The translations under genes and the position numbers were made by a program. A DNA stretch of 11,208 nt, taken from contig JBAZCI010000036.1 in the NCBI GenBank assembly GCA_041671025.1, positions 1 to 11,208 of the forward strand. The letters are read 5' to 3'. This document shows positions 1 through 6,596 of this stretch, one piece after another (positions within the stretch are counted from its first letter, which is position 1; each line of letters starts with the position of its first letter). The notes beneath the pieces are model-generated. The model was not told the origin of the DNA, did not search any database, and was given only the letters and a program-made list of their open reading frames with translations. Source of the DNA: JBAZCI01 sp041671025 (GTDB taxonomy: Bacteria > Patescibacteriota > Patescibacteriia > UBA10025).

Positions 1-424
1 AACTTACGCTATCGTCGTCTTTGATAAGGTTTTGTTCAGGAGTGCCGCCGGTTTCGTGTTTTAGAATTAATTTTTTTACTGACTGTATGATCTCCGGGTT
101 TGCGTTCTGGTGTTTTAGAAAATTTCCAACAATGCGTGCGCCAATGCGTTGATGCTGCTCAAGATGTGCGGTATCCTGCATCCCGTGTTTCATCGCTTTA
201 TATTGAGCATGATACTTTTCAACATCTTTCAAAGCCCGTTCTGCGTCGTGTGTCAAAGCAGCCAAACGAAGCGCTATATCCGCGCGCGGCTCCAGTTTTT
301 TTATCCAGTATTCTGTTCTATATAAATGGCGGATATCAACCGGCCTGCCTGTGAATATCTTCTTAATCCAGGTCTTTGTTACTTGGAGAAGGTACTGATT
401 GGACGGATAACGTTTTTTGATCAC
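1..424 (-). CDS. HD-domain protein, putative metal-dependent phosphohydrolase (partial, C-terminus off the left edge)
   Basis: Reading leftwards from a GTG at 424-422 gives 141 uninterrupted codons that continue past the window edge. The GTG overlaps the TGA of the nudix gene (GTGA, 4 bp), the usual arrangement for translational coupling. The pattern is that of an HD fold: His33, then His59-Asp60 in LAALTHDAERAL, His87 and His91 in AHLEQHQRIGARIV, His123, and an acidic DDDSVS near residue 137 where HD proteins place their last metal-binding Asp. HD proteins of this kind usually hydrolyse phosphate esters of nucleotides or related molecules at a metal centre in the cytoplasm; the substrate cannot be read from the sequence. 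The family could be of the uncharacterised DUF4202 type, but that assignment is only a guess. Pairing with a nudix hydrolase fits a nucleotide clean-up role. Plus-strand frames here look like shadows. Confidence 0.72.
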   Translation of the reverse strand, partial: MIKKRYPSNQYLLQVTKTWIKKIFTGRPVDIRHLYRTEYWIKKLEPRADIALRLAALTHDAERALKDVEKYHAQYKAMKHGMQDTAHLEQHQRIGARIVGNFLKHQNANPEIIQSVKKLILKHETGGTPEQNLIKDDDSVS

Positions 425-861
425 AGTTTTCCTTCGCGCAATAATTCTCGTGAAGACTTGCTTCTTTGAGTTTTACATATCACAGTAGTTGGATTCGTGA
501 GAGCGTCGTGAATTCGCTCAACCTGCTTGGGAGAGAGGTTGCCGGGAAATTCGTGTTCGGCGAAGTATTCAATACGATCGGCCTCCTTATTTACGGCTAT
601 TCTTCCGCTGACAATCGAACAAACGAACGAAAAAGCGATTTCATTTTGAAGAGGTTTATAGTAAACTCCCGCAAGGCGTTCAACACGGGCGTCTAATCCT
701 GTTTCTTCTTTAATTTCACGCAGCACGCCATCCCACGGTGACTCATTCTGTTCGAGATGCCCGCCCGGAAGATTCCACAAATCGACATCGCGCCTATGAC
801 AAAGCAGGACGCGTCCTTTGTTGTCGCACAGTATTCCGAATACGCCGATATGTATCTCCAT
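421..861 (-). CDS. NUDIX hydrolase
   Basis: A complete 146-residue protein of typical size for a single nudix domain. The nudix box is perfect at residues 34-56: G-x5-E (Gly34, Glu40), x7, Arg48-Glu49, then IKEETGL. This is the metal-binding and catalytic site that cleaves nucleoside diphosphates linked to another group. An MTH1/MutT-like or ADP-ribose-type substrate is possible; the sequence does not decide. The N-terminal strand IGVFGILCDNKGRVLLCHR and WNLPGGHLE are typical. The C-terminal tail after about residue 120 is basic and Ser-rich (KTQRSKSSRELLREG) and looks unstructured. The start ATG at 861 has no clear Shine-Dalgarno. The gene lies about 50 bp downstream of tRNA-Leu on the same strand and overlaps the next gene by 4 bp, so it probably belongs to a tRNA-nudix-HD transcript. 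Confidence 0.9.
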   Translation of the reverse strand: MEIHIGVFGILCDNKGRVLLCHRRDVDLWNLPGGHLEQNESPWDGVLREIKEETGLDARVERLAGVYYKPLQNEIAFSFVCSIVSGRIAVNKEADRIEYFAEHEFPGNLSPKQVERIHDALTNPTTVICKTQRSKSSRELLREGKL

Positions 862-911
862 GATTGAGGTGTATTAAATCGATTATATAAACATACCTTT
901 TTATGTGTATA

Positions 912-995
912 TGCCGCGGGAGAGAATCGAACTCTCATGACCTTGCGATCGCAGGATTTTGAGTCCTGTGCGTCTGCCAGTTCCGCCACCGCGGC
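912..995 (-). tRNA. tRNA-Leu, anticodon CAA
   Basis: The minus strand folds as a type II tRNA of 84 nt. The acceptor stem is GCCGCGG paired with CCGCGGC plus discriminator A at 912. The anticodon stem CAGGA/TCCTG carries loop CTCAAAA, giving anticodon CAA (plus-strand ttg at 959-961), which reads UUG. A long variable arm follows, then the T arm GAGAG-TTCGATT-CTCTC. The long variable arm and GGTGGCGGAACTGGCAGAC D-arm region are typical of bacterial Leu tRNAs. CCA is not encoded (TAT follows the discriminator), so a CCA-adding enzyme is required. A strong promoter sits just upstream at 1011-1039. Confidence 0.95.
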
Positions 996-1010
996 ATGAA
1001 GATAACGTCG

Positions 1011-1039
1011 ATTGTACATATTTTGTGTTCAATTGTCAA
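1011..1039 (-). promoter_or_regulatory. Sigma-70-type promoter for tRNA-Leu (and probably nudix/HD genes)
   Basis: On the minus strand a perfect -35 TTGACA (1039-1034) is followed after exactly 17 bp by -10 TACAAT (1016-1011). Predicted transcription start near 1004 would leave about 9 nt before the mature tRNA 5' end at 995. The -35 overlaps the -35 of the divergent parA promoter. Confidence 0.8.
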
Positions 1040-1061
1040 AAGAGGTCTATTTCGCTATACT
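1033..1061 (+). promoter_or_regulatory. Sigma-70-type promoter for the parAB operon
   Basis: TTGTCA (1033-1038), 17-bp spacer, TATACT (1056-1061): five of six matches in each hexamer. The predicted start near 1068 leaves a short leader of about 14 nt before the parA ATG at 1082. It therefore excludes the in-frame upstream ATGs at 959 and 1064 as starts. Confidence 0.75.
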
Positions 1062-1081
1062 TTATGCATTCACGATGCGTT

Positions 1082-1852
1082 ATGCCACGGATAATTTCTG
1101 TAGTAAATCAAAAAGGCGGAGTGGGAAAAACGACCACCGCAATAAATGTTGCCGGATATCTTGCCGCGCTCGGTCAGTCTGTCTTGGTGGTTGATATTGA
1201 TCCGCAGGGTAATGCGTCTTCAGGGCTAGGGGTGAATGTTCGGGAGTTGCAAAAAGGGGTATATGAAGCATTGGCCGGGCAATCTATACTGCGTGATGTT
1301 ATCCATACGTCACCTATCGACGGTCTTTCGGTTGCTCCCGCGACGATGAATTTGGCCGGCGCGAATGTCGAGCTGGTCGGCATTGCTGATCGGGAGTACA
1401 GACTTCTCCGCGCGCTGGAAACTGTCGGTGAAGAGTACTCGTACATAATAATCGATTGTCCTCCGTCGCTTGGCTTACTTACCATCAATGGGATAGTCGC
1501 CTCTTCGGAAGTATTGATTCCCGTTCAGACAGAATACTATGCGCTTGAAGGATTGAGCCAGCTGCTTGAGACGATTCAACTGATCCGAGACAATCTGAAG
1601 CCGGATATCGATATTCTGGGTGCGGTAATGACGATGTACGATGAACGGTATCGGCTCACCGGCGCCGTATTTCATGAACTGCACAAGCATTTTCCAAACA
1701 AGGTATTTCGAACAGTCGTTCCCCGGAATGTCCGTTTAGCCGAAGCGCCGAGCCACGGTAAAACAATCATGCACTATGATCCGCGTTCGCCGGGAGCGCG
1801 TGCATACAAGCGTCTCGCAAAAGAAATTCATCAATCAAAAAAATCAGTATGA
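1082..1852 (+). CDS. parA: ParA/Soj-type chromosome partitioning ATPase
   Basis: A 256-residue protein, the normal size for chromosomal ParA/Soj. The deviant Walker A motif KGGVGKTTT is at residues 11-19 with the signature Lys11 and the P-loop Lys16. The switch I-like DIDPQGNASSGLG is at 38-50 and the Walker B strand YIIIDCPP at 121-128. ParA binds DNA non-specifically as an ATP dimer, and ParB triggers its ATP hydrolysis to move the origin region. The start at 1082 (MPRIISVVNQ) is chosen because the family begins right before this strand and the promoter's predicted start lies just upstream. The reading frame stays open upstream through the tRNA, but that extension looks non-coding. No clear Shine-Dalgarno precedes the ATG, consistent with the short leader. 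The stop TGA overlaps the parB ATG (ATGA). Confidence 0.96.
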   Translation: MPRIISVVNQKGGVGKTTTAINVAGYLAALGQSVLVVDIDPQGNASSGLGVNVRELQKGVYEALAGQSILRDVIHTSPIDGLSVAPATMNLAGANVELVGIADREYRLLRALETVGEEYSYIIIDCPPSLGLLTINGIVASSEVLIPVQTEYYALEGLSQLLETIQLIRDNLKPDIDILGAVMTMYDERYRLTGAVFHELHKHFPNKVFRTVVPRNVRLAEAPSHGKTIMHYDPRSPGARAYKRLAKEIHQSKKSV

Positions 1853-2727
1853 ACACGTATTACGACGGACTCGGGCGAGGACTTGACTCGCTTATACCAA
1901 AAAAAAGATCCGAAGCGGCTAAGATGGGCATCAGCGATACTATCCTGGGACCTCAGGAAGAGTTGACGTACATTGATCCGTTGCTCGTTGAGGCAAATCC
2001 GCACCAGCCTCGTAAGACATTTGAACACGCGGCAATCGAGGAGCTCGTTGATTCAATCGAAAAGCACGGTATCTTGCAGCCGCTTGTGGTTACCAAGTAC
2101 GCAAAAGGCTATCAGCTTATTTCCGGTGAACGGAGGTTACGCGCGTCGCTCATATTGGAATTGAAAAAAGTGCCGGTCATTGTCCGTGAGGCGTCTGAAC
2201 AGCAGAAACTGGAACTTGCACTCATTGAAAACGTTCAGCGCAAGGATCTTAATCCAATCGAACGGGCATGGGGGTATGCGCGGCTCATCGAAGAATTCGG
2301 GCTAACGCAGGAAGAGGCGGCTAAAAAAGTCAGTCAGTCACGGGCCAGCGTTGCCAATGCCCTGCGTCTGTTGAAACTCTCTGATATGATTCAAAAGGCG
2401 ATCATCGACGGCATCATTACCGAAGGACACGCAAAAGTCATTGCCGGTGTTGAGACTCCCGAGGCACAGGAGAGACTATTCGAACGTATGATATCGGGTA
2501 AATTTACCGTTCGGGATGCCGAGCAGGCGGTTCGGGAAAGTCGTCCGCAGCAAAAAAAGAAGGTTCAAAAAAATATTGATCAGGATGATCTCGCTGAACG
2601 TTTGCAGGCTGCATTGGGTACCAAAGTGAGTATTTCACGAAAAGGATCCCGCGGAACGGTGGCAATTCATTTCTTTTCCGAAGAAGAATATCAATCAATC
2701 ATTAAACGACTTCTCCATGGCTCGTAA
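1849..2727 (+). CDS. parB: ParB/Spo0J-type partition protein (parS-binding CTPase)
   Basis: A 292-residue ParB with the family layout. The N-terminal GLGRGLDSLIP (residues 7-17) is the ParA-stimulating segment. The ParB/Srx CTP-binding domain spans about 40-115, with NPHQPRKTF (50-58) and the CTP-binding GERRLRAS (93-100). The box ENVQRKDLNPIERA is at 127-140. A helix-turn-helix for parS recognition lies at about 152-177 (LTQEEAAKKVSQSRASVANAL). After a charged linker (231-242), a C-terminal dimerisation domain covers about 245-292. It loads on parS as a CTP-dependent clamp and stimulates ParA. Its start overlaps the parA stop by 4 bp, and its last 11 bp overlap the next gene. No full parS palindrome was noticed in this window. 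Confidence 0.96.
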   Translation: MNTYYDGLGRGLDSLIPKKRSEAAKMGISDTILGPQEELTYIDPLLVEANPHQPRKTFEHAAIEELVDSIEKHGILQPLVVTKYAKGYQLISGERRLRASLILELKKVPVIVREASEQQKLELALIENVQRKDLNPIERAWGYARLIEEFGLTQEEAAKKVSQSRASVANALRLLKLSDMIQKAIIDGIITEGHAKVIAGVETPEAQERLFERMISGKFTVRDAEQAVRESRPQQKKKVQKNIDQDDLAERLQAALGTKVSISRKGSRGTVAIHFFSEEEYQSIIKRLLHGS

Positions 2728-5020
2728 CATACGTTTGTTTTCAAAACACGCAGACTCGCGTATCCACACGGTGATTACTTGGATTATTGCCGTTGCCCTC
2801 GGAAGTGCGCCGCTTCTTTTCTATCCTGCCGCGTCCGATCCGTTTGAATTTACAAAATTAGCGGTCGTAGGGATCCTCGTCGGTATCGGGCTGTGTATGT
2901 GGATGGTAGATGCAATTGTGAAGCGTAGGCTTGAGCTCGTGTGGACCGCAGTGCACTGGTGCGTTGCAGGATTGGTACTGGCATTCACCGTTTCAACGGC
3001 GTTTTCGGTATCCTATTATCGCAGTTTTATCGGACCTGTCGGGGCAACGTCAACAACAAGTACTGCGGTACTCGTATGTGCCATACTTTTTTTCCTTATT
3101 GTTCAGGTTGTTACTACAAAGAAACGTCTTACTCTTGTCGGCACTGCAGCCGGTGCGGGCGTTGCGCTCGCGGCGCTTGTCATGTGTTTCCAGTTTCTTG
3201 GGGTATACCTCTTTCCGTGGGTTGGCACTCATGTCGCATCATTTCATACCTTAGGCTTTTCGTCATTCACCGCCGCTCTTGCGCTCGGGACGGCAGCTGT
3301 TTTTCTGATCGGCATGAGCTTCGCCGCGCGCTCCGCGATGCTCCGTATCGCCTGTCTAAGCGGGGCGGGAATTTTTTTCGTTATCGAAGCGCTGATGGAC
3401 AAAAAAGTGGGCTGGATAGGGATCGGCGTCGCACTGATAGCGCTGGTCGCTTTTTTTGCCGTACGGGCCAGACAGATTCCTTCGTGGTGGGTGGTGGTAC
3501 CGACCGGATTTTTATGCGTTGCGGTAGTCCTGATCATGTTGCCTGTTTCTTCATGGGTAAAGCTTGATGTGCCGTCTGATACGGTTCTTGAACAGTCCAC
3601 CAGCTGGAGCATCGCGGGTGCCGCTTTGCGGCAACGCCCGCTGACCGGCACAGGTCCGCAGACATTTTTAGATGCATTTCAGGAATTTCGCCCGTCGTCA
3701 TTTTCGAATACAGAACAGTGGCAGTTGCGGTTTATTAAATCGGGCAATCAGTGGTCCGAGATGGCTACTACGACAGGAATTCTGGGGGTTGGCATGTTTG
3801 CGGCAATGATCGGGGCGTTTTGCTTCCTGATGCTGCGGTTTATTATCCACGCCTCGCCCAGTTCTTTCGAATGGAAAATGACGGTAACCGTTTTATCTGC
3901 ATGGATCGTACTTACTTTTTCAAGTTTCATTTTGCCTTGGAATTTTTTCACCGCACTTTTGTGGTGGGCGCTTATCGCATTAGGTGTTCGGATTATTGTC
4001 CCGTCGCTGACCCGTGATATCCATGAAATTACCCCGAAGAAACATTCAGCAGGATTTGCCGTTGCTTCGATACTGATGACCATATTCGTTGTTGTGACCG
4101 CAACGGGGATATTCTTCAGCGTACGTGTCTGGGGAGGCGAACGGCTACAGGCGAAAGTTCGCAGTACGCAGATCCAGGATATCGCGGGGCTGACCGCTGC
4201 GCGCCAAAGCATTGTCCGTGCGCATGCGTGGAATCCGTATTCGGCGGATATTGAAATGACCGCGGGGCAGGCATATGCATTGGAGGCCGCTGCTAAGATG
4301 GCGGGCAGCAGGGAGGAGGCGCAACAGCTTGCCGTGATTTCCGCAGAGTACGTAGGCAAAGCGATTGCACGGGATCCGGACAATGCACAAATGTATGAAC
4401 AGGGGGCCATTGTCTATAGGACCATGGAGAATGTTATGGACCTCGCAGAAGCGGAGCGGGAAATTGCCCGCCTCTACGAAGAAGCGGTAGAACGGGATTC
4501 ACTGAATCCGCTGTTGCGCACCAGTCTCGGCAATGCCTATATTGCATTGGCGAAAGGGGAGAAATCATCATCCGGCGCAGATGCGGCAGCTATCTATTTT
4601 GAAAAGGCGTTTGCCACACTCGACGATGCCCAAGCGCTCAAGCCCAACCTACTCGATCCGCAGCTGTCTATTGCGTTTGCCGAGGAACTTGCCGGAAGAG
4701 CGAAAGAATCTGAAGACCGCCTTTTGGCGCTCTTTGAGGCATACCCGTCATTACCTGATGTCGGTATGGCACTCGGGGATCTGTACCAGCGACAAAAGCA
4801 ATATGACCGTGCCGAAGAGGTGTACGCAGACGTTATTGCGCGAAATCCCCAGACCTTGATCGCATATTGGCAGCTCGGGCAGATTTATGAAGAACAGGAG
4901 CGATATGAAGAGTCACTTAACGTGTTCCAAACATTGCAGTCACTTCAGCCGGATAATGCCGACGTACAACAAAAAATTACGGAAGTATCCGCACAGATGT
5001 CCCCGGCAATTCTCCCTTAA
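2717..5020 (+). CDS. Polytopic membrane protein: O-antigen ligase/polymerase-like domain fused to C-terminal TPR repeats
   Basis: 767 residues in two parts. Residues 1-470 hold about 13 hydrophobic segments (roughly 18-38, 46-66, 78-98, 113-133, 139-165, 178-200, 208-226, 230-248, 256-276, 350-375, 388-405, 407-427, 446-469). A large loop (277-349) carries ALRQRPLTGTGPQTFLDAF (303-321) and SGNQWSEMATTTGILG (342-357). These correspond in position and style to the GxGpgtF and loop motifs of the O-antigen ligase/Wzy_C family, though the usual His of that loop is an Asn here (344). Residues 485-755 form a TPR-type solenoid with helix pairs such as LIAYWQLGQIYEEQERYEES. Members of this family transfer or polymerise lipid-linked glycans outside the membrane; substrate and partners are unknown. 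The start ATG lies inside the end of parB (11-bp overlap), so it is co-transcribed with parAB. A non-enzymatic TPR scaffold role is the alternative. Confidence 0.85.
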   Translation: MARNIRLFSKHADSRIHTVITWIIAVALGSAPLLFYPAASDPFEFTKLAVVGILVGIGLCMWMVDAIVKRRLELVWTAVHWCVAGLVLAFTVSTAFSVSYYRSFIGPVGATSTTSTAVLVCAILFFLIVQVVTTKKRLTLVGTAAGAGVALAALVMCFQFLGVYLFPWVGTHVASFHTLGFSSFTAALALGTAAVFLIGMSFAARSAMLRIACLSGAGIFFVIEALMDKKVGWIGIGVALIALVAFFAVRARQIPSWWVVVPTGFLCVAVVLIMLPVSSWVKLDVPSDTVLEQSTSWSIAGAALRQRPLTGTGPQTFLDAFQEFRPSSFSNTEQWQLRFIKSGNQWSEMATTTGILGVGMFAAMIGAFCFLMLRFIIHASPSSFEWKMTVTVLSAWIVLTFSSFILPWNFFTALLWWALIALGVRIIVPSLTRDIHEITPKKHSAGFAVASILMTIFVVVTATGIFFSVRVWGGERLQAKVRSTQIQDIAGLTAARQSIVRAHAWNPYSADIEMTAGQAYALEAAAKMAGSREEAQQLAVISAEYVGKAIARDPDNAQMYEQGAIVYRTMENVMDLAEAEREIARLYEEAVERDSLNPLLRTSLGNAYIALAKGEKSSSGADAAAIYFEKAFATLDDAQALKPNLLDPQLSIAFAEELAGRAKESEDRLLALFEAYPSLPDVGMALGDLYQRQKQYDRAEEVYADVIARNPQTLIAYWQLGQIYEEQERYEESLNVFQTLQSLQPDNADVQQKITEVSAQMSPAILP

Positions 5021-5021
5021 T

Positions 5022-6464
5022 CTAGCGATTTTTCTTTACCCAGGACTGAATTGCTTCCGCGGCACGATGTGTTTTTACGCTTGCGAGCCAATCCCGTGAC
5101 GGACCGTTACGCTTTTTTTGCTGAATAATTTCGACCATGTCCCCATTTTGAAGGGTGCTCGAGAGCTTCTCCATTTTTTCGTTTACTTTTACGCCCGAAG
5201 CGTGATTACCGACGTCGGTATGGATCGCATAGGCAAAATCAATGGGTGTCGACTGCTCCGGCAGGTCGATGACATCTCCTTTTGGTGTAAAGACAAAAAT
5301 ACGGTTCTTAAAAATATCAATTTTTAAACCCTTAATGTACGTGTCGTTGTCTGCAATACTCTGTTGCCATCGCATCAATTGGTTGATCCATTCGAGGCGC
5401 TTTTTGATCGATGATCCGGCGGTCGGTTTTCCGCTTTCAACGTAGTGCCAGTGCGCAGCAATGCCGTATTCCGCATTTTCATGCATTTGGGTATCACGAA
5501 TTTGCACTTCTACAATTTTATGGTCGACGCAAAAAATATCCGTATGGAGCGATCGATAACCGTTCGGCTTAGGTTGGGCGATGTAATCTTTGATGCGTCC
5601 TTTCAGGGGAGCCCATTTGCTATGAATAATGCCGAGCGTTGCGTAGCATGAGGGGATATCCGGGACGATGATACGAATGGCTACGAGGTCATGAATGCGC
5701 GAAAGGTCATTATGGTAATCTTTCAGTTTTTTCCAGAGGCTGTATAACCGTTTTGCGCGGCCATGGATGTTCAGTACTTTGACGCCCTGGTCCTGAAGCG
5801 CTTTTTTTACGGCAGGAATAACTTTTTTCACATACCGCTCCTGTTCGCTGTACCCTTCTTTAATAATGCTTTTCAAATGCAGAAAATCTTTTTCATGTGC
5901 GCTGGGGAAAGCGAGATCTTCGAGTTGGCCGCGGATTTCTCCCATTCCGAGCCGGTTGGCGATAGGCGCGTATATTTCGAGTGTTTCACGGGCAATGCGG
6001 AGGCGCTTCGGTCGGTCAAATACGTGAACGGTCTTGATGTTGTCCAGACGGTCGGCAAGTTTGATTAAAATGACCCGGATGTCGGATGACATGGCGATAA
6101 ACAATTTTCGGAGGGATTCGGCGTACCGTTCCCGGCCGTGGTATTGCAACTGGCCCAGTTTGGTAACGCCTTCGACAAGGAATGCCGTGTTTTTCCCAAA
6201 ATGCTTTTTGACGTTTGCAGTGTCAAAATCTTCAGAATCTTCGACGGCATCATGCAAAATACCCGCGATGATTGTGTCAGCATCCATGTGCCAGTCGGCC
6301 AGCGTCAGGCTTACCCGGAGCGGGTGTTCGACAAAATCCTCGCCGGTCATCCGCTTGGTCCCGCGGTGAAGTTTTTGCGCAAAAGCAACCGCTTCTTCCA
6401 CCTGCGGCATGTATGATGTGCCGATGGCCTGTTCGATGCGATGAAAATATTTGAGCATGTCCAT
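5022..6464 (-). CDS. Short RelA/SpoT homologue: (p)ppGpp hydrolase-synthetase with TGS domain
   Basis: 480 residues. The N-terminal HD hydrolase domain has its metal and catalytic residues: His47, His71-Asp72, Glu75-Asp76 (ILHDAVEDS) and Asp138 in IKLADRLDN. The synthetase domain (about 235-345) has GRAKRLYSLWKK (235-246), IHDLVAIRIIV (257-267), KDYIAQPKPNGYRSLHT (292-308) and EVQIRDTQMHENAEYGIAAHW (319-339). The hydrolase and synthetase motifs are thus all present, suggesting a bifunctional alarmone enzyme acting in the cytoplasm. A TGS domain (about 386-452) includes the conserved FAYAIHTDVGNHASG. The protein ends just after the GPSRDWLASVKT segment, so the helical, zinc-finger and ACT/RRM domains of full-length Rel (about 730 residues) are absent. 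No frameshift is seen; the short form looks native. No clear Shine-Dalgarno at 6464. It converges on the preceding gene with 1 bp between stop codons. Confidence 0.93.
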   Translation of the reverse strand: MDMLKYFHRIEQAIGTSYMPQVEEAVAFAQKLHRGTKRMTGEDFVEHPLRVSLTLADWHMDADTIIAGILHDAVEDSEDFDTANVKKHFGKNTAFLVEGVTKLGQLQYHGRERYAESLRKLFIAMSSDIRVILIKLADRLDNIKTVHVFDRPKRLRIARETLEIYAPIANRLGMGEIRGQLEDLAFPSAHEKDFLHLKSIIKEGYSEQERYVKKVIPAVKKALQDQGVKVLNIHGRAKRLYSLWKKLKDYHNDLSRIHDLVAIRIIVPDIPSCYATLGIIHSKWAPLKGRIKDYIAQPKPNGYRSLHTDIFCVDHKIVEVQIRDTQMHENAEYGIAAHWHYVESGKPTAGSSIKKRLEWINQLMRWQQSIADNDTYIKGLKIDIFKNRIFVFTPKGDVIDLPEQSTPIDFAYAIHTDVGNHASGVKVNEKMEKLSSTLQNGDMVEIIQQKKRNGPSRDWLASVKTHRAAEAIQSWVKKNR

Positions 6465-6497
6465 ACGGGTGTAGAAAAAACTTCCGGATTGTTTACT

Positions 6498-6526
6498 ATT
6501 GTACCCTAGATGGCCCGGGAGTTCAA
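6498..6526 (-). promoter_or_regulatory. Promoter for the relA/spoT-like gene
   Basis: On the minus strand, -35 TTGAAC (6526-6521), 17 bp, -10 TACAAT (6503-6498). The predicted start near 6491 gives a leader of about 27 nt before the ATG at 6464. The -35 is weak but the spacing is exact. Confidence 0.6.
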
Positions 6527-6530
6527 CTGG

Positions 6531-6559
6531 TTGAATATTTTACCCCTTCGCGTTATACT
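6531..6559 (+). promoter_or_regulatory. Promoter for the trxB-like gene
   Basis: -35 TTGAAT (6531-6536), 17-bp spacer, -10 TATACT (6554-6559). The predicted start near 6566 leaves about 31 nt before the ATG at 6597, enough for the AAGGG ribosome binding site at 6585-6589. Its -35 is 4 bp from the divergent relA -35; together they form the inverted repeat TTCAA-CTGG-TTGAA. Confidence 0.62.
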
Positions 6560-6596
6560 ACCTTACACATTTTTACAATTCTCTAAGGGCTACTTT

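Noticed and set aside
882..887. TATAAT on the minus strand upstream of the nudix gene
   Set aside because: It matches the -10 consensus, but there is no acceptable -35 at 16-18 bp and the leader would be very short; the promoter at 1011-1039 is a better source of the transcript.
693..1019. 108-codon minus-strand frame with AVAELADAQDS
   Set aside because: This peptide is the well-known artefact of translating through a tRNA-Leu gene; the frame covers the tRNA at 912-995 and the nudix gene in another frame.
959..1081. Upstream extension of parA to an ATG at 959 or 1064
   Set aside because: The extension runs through the tRNA and the promoter region. The predicted transcription start (about 1068) is downstream of both ATGs, and the ParA family starts at MPRIISVVNQ.
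3244..4410. Long minus-strand frames (135 and 220 codons) inside the membrane-protein gene
   Set aside because: They are antisense shadows of a long, clearly coding plus frame with transmembrane and TPR features; no motif or start signal supports them.
6510..6596. Upstream start for the trxB-like gene at 6510
   Set aside because: It lies before the promoter hexamers at 6531-6559, and the family N-terminus begins at 6597 with a ribosome binding site in place.
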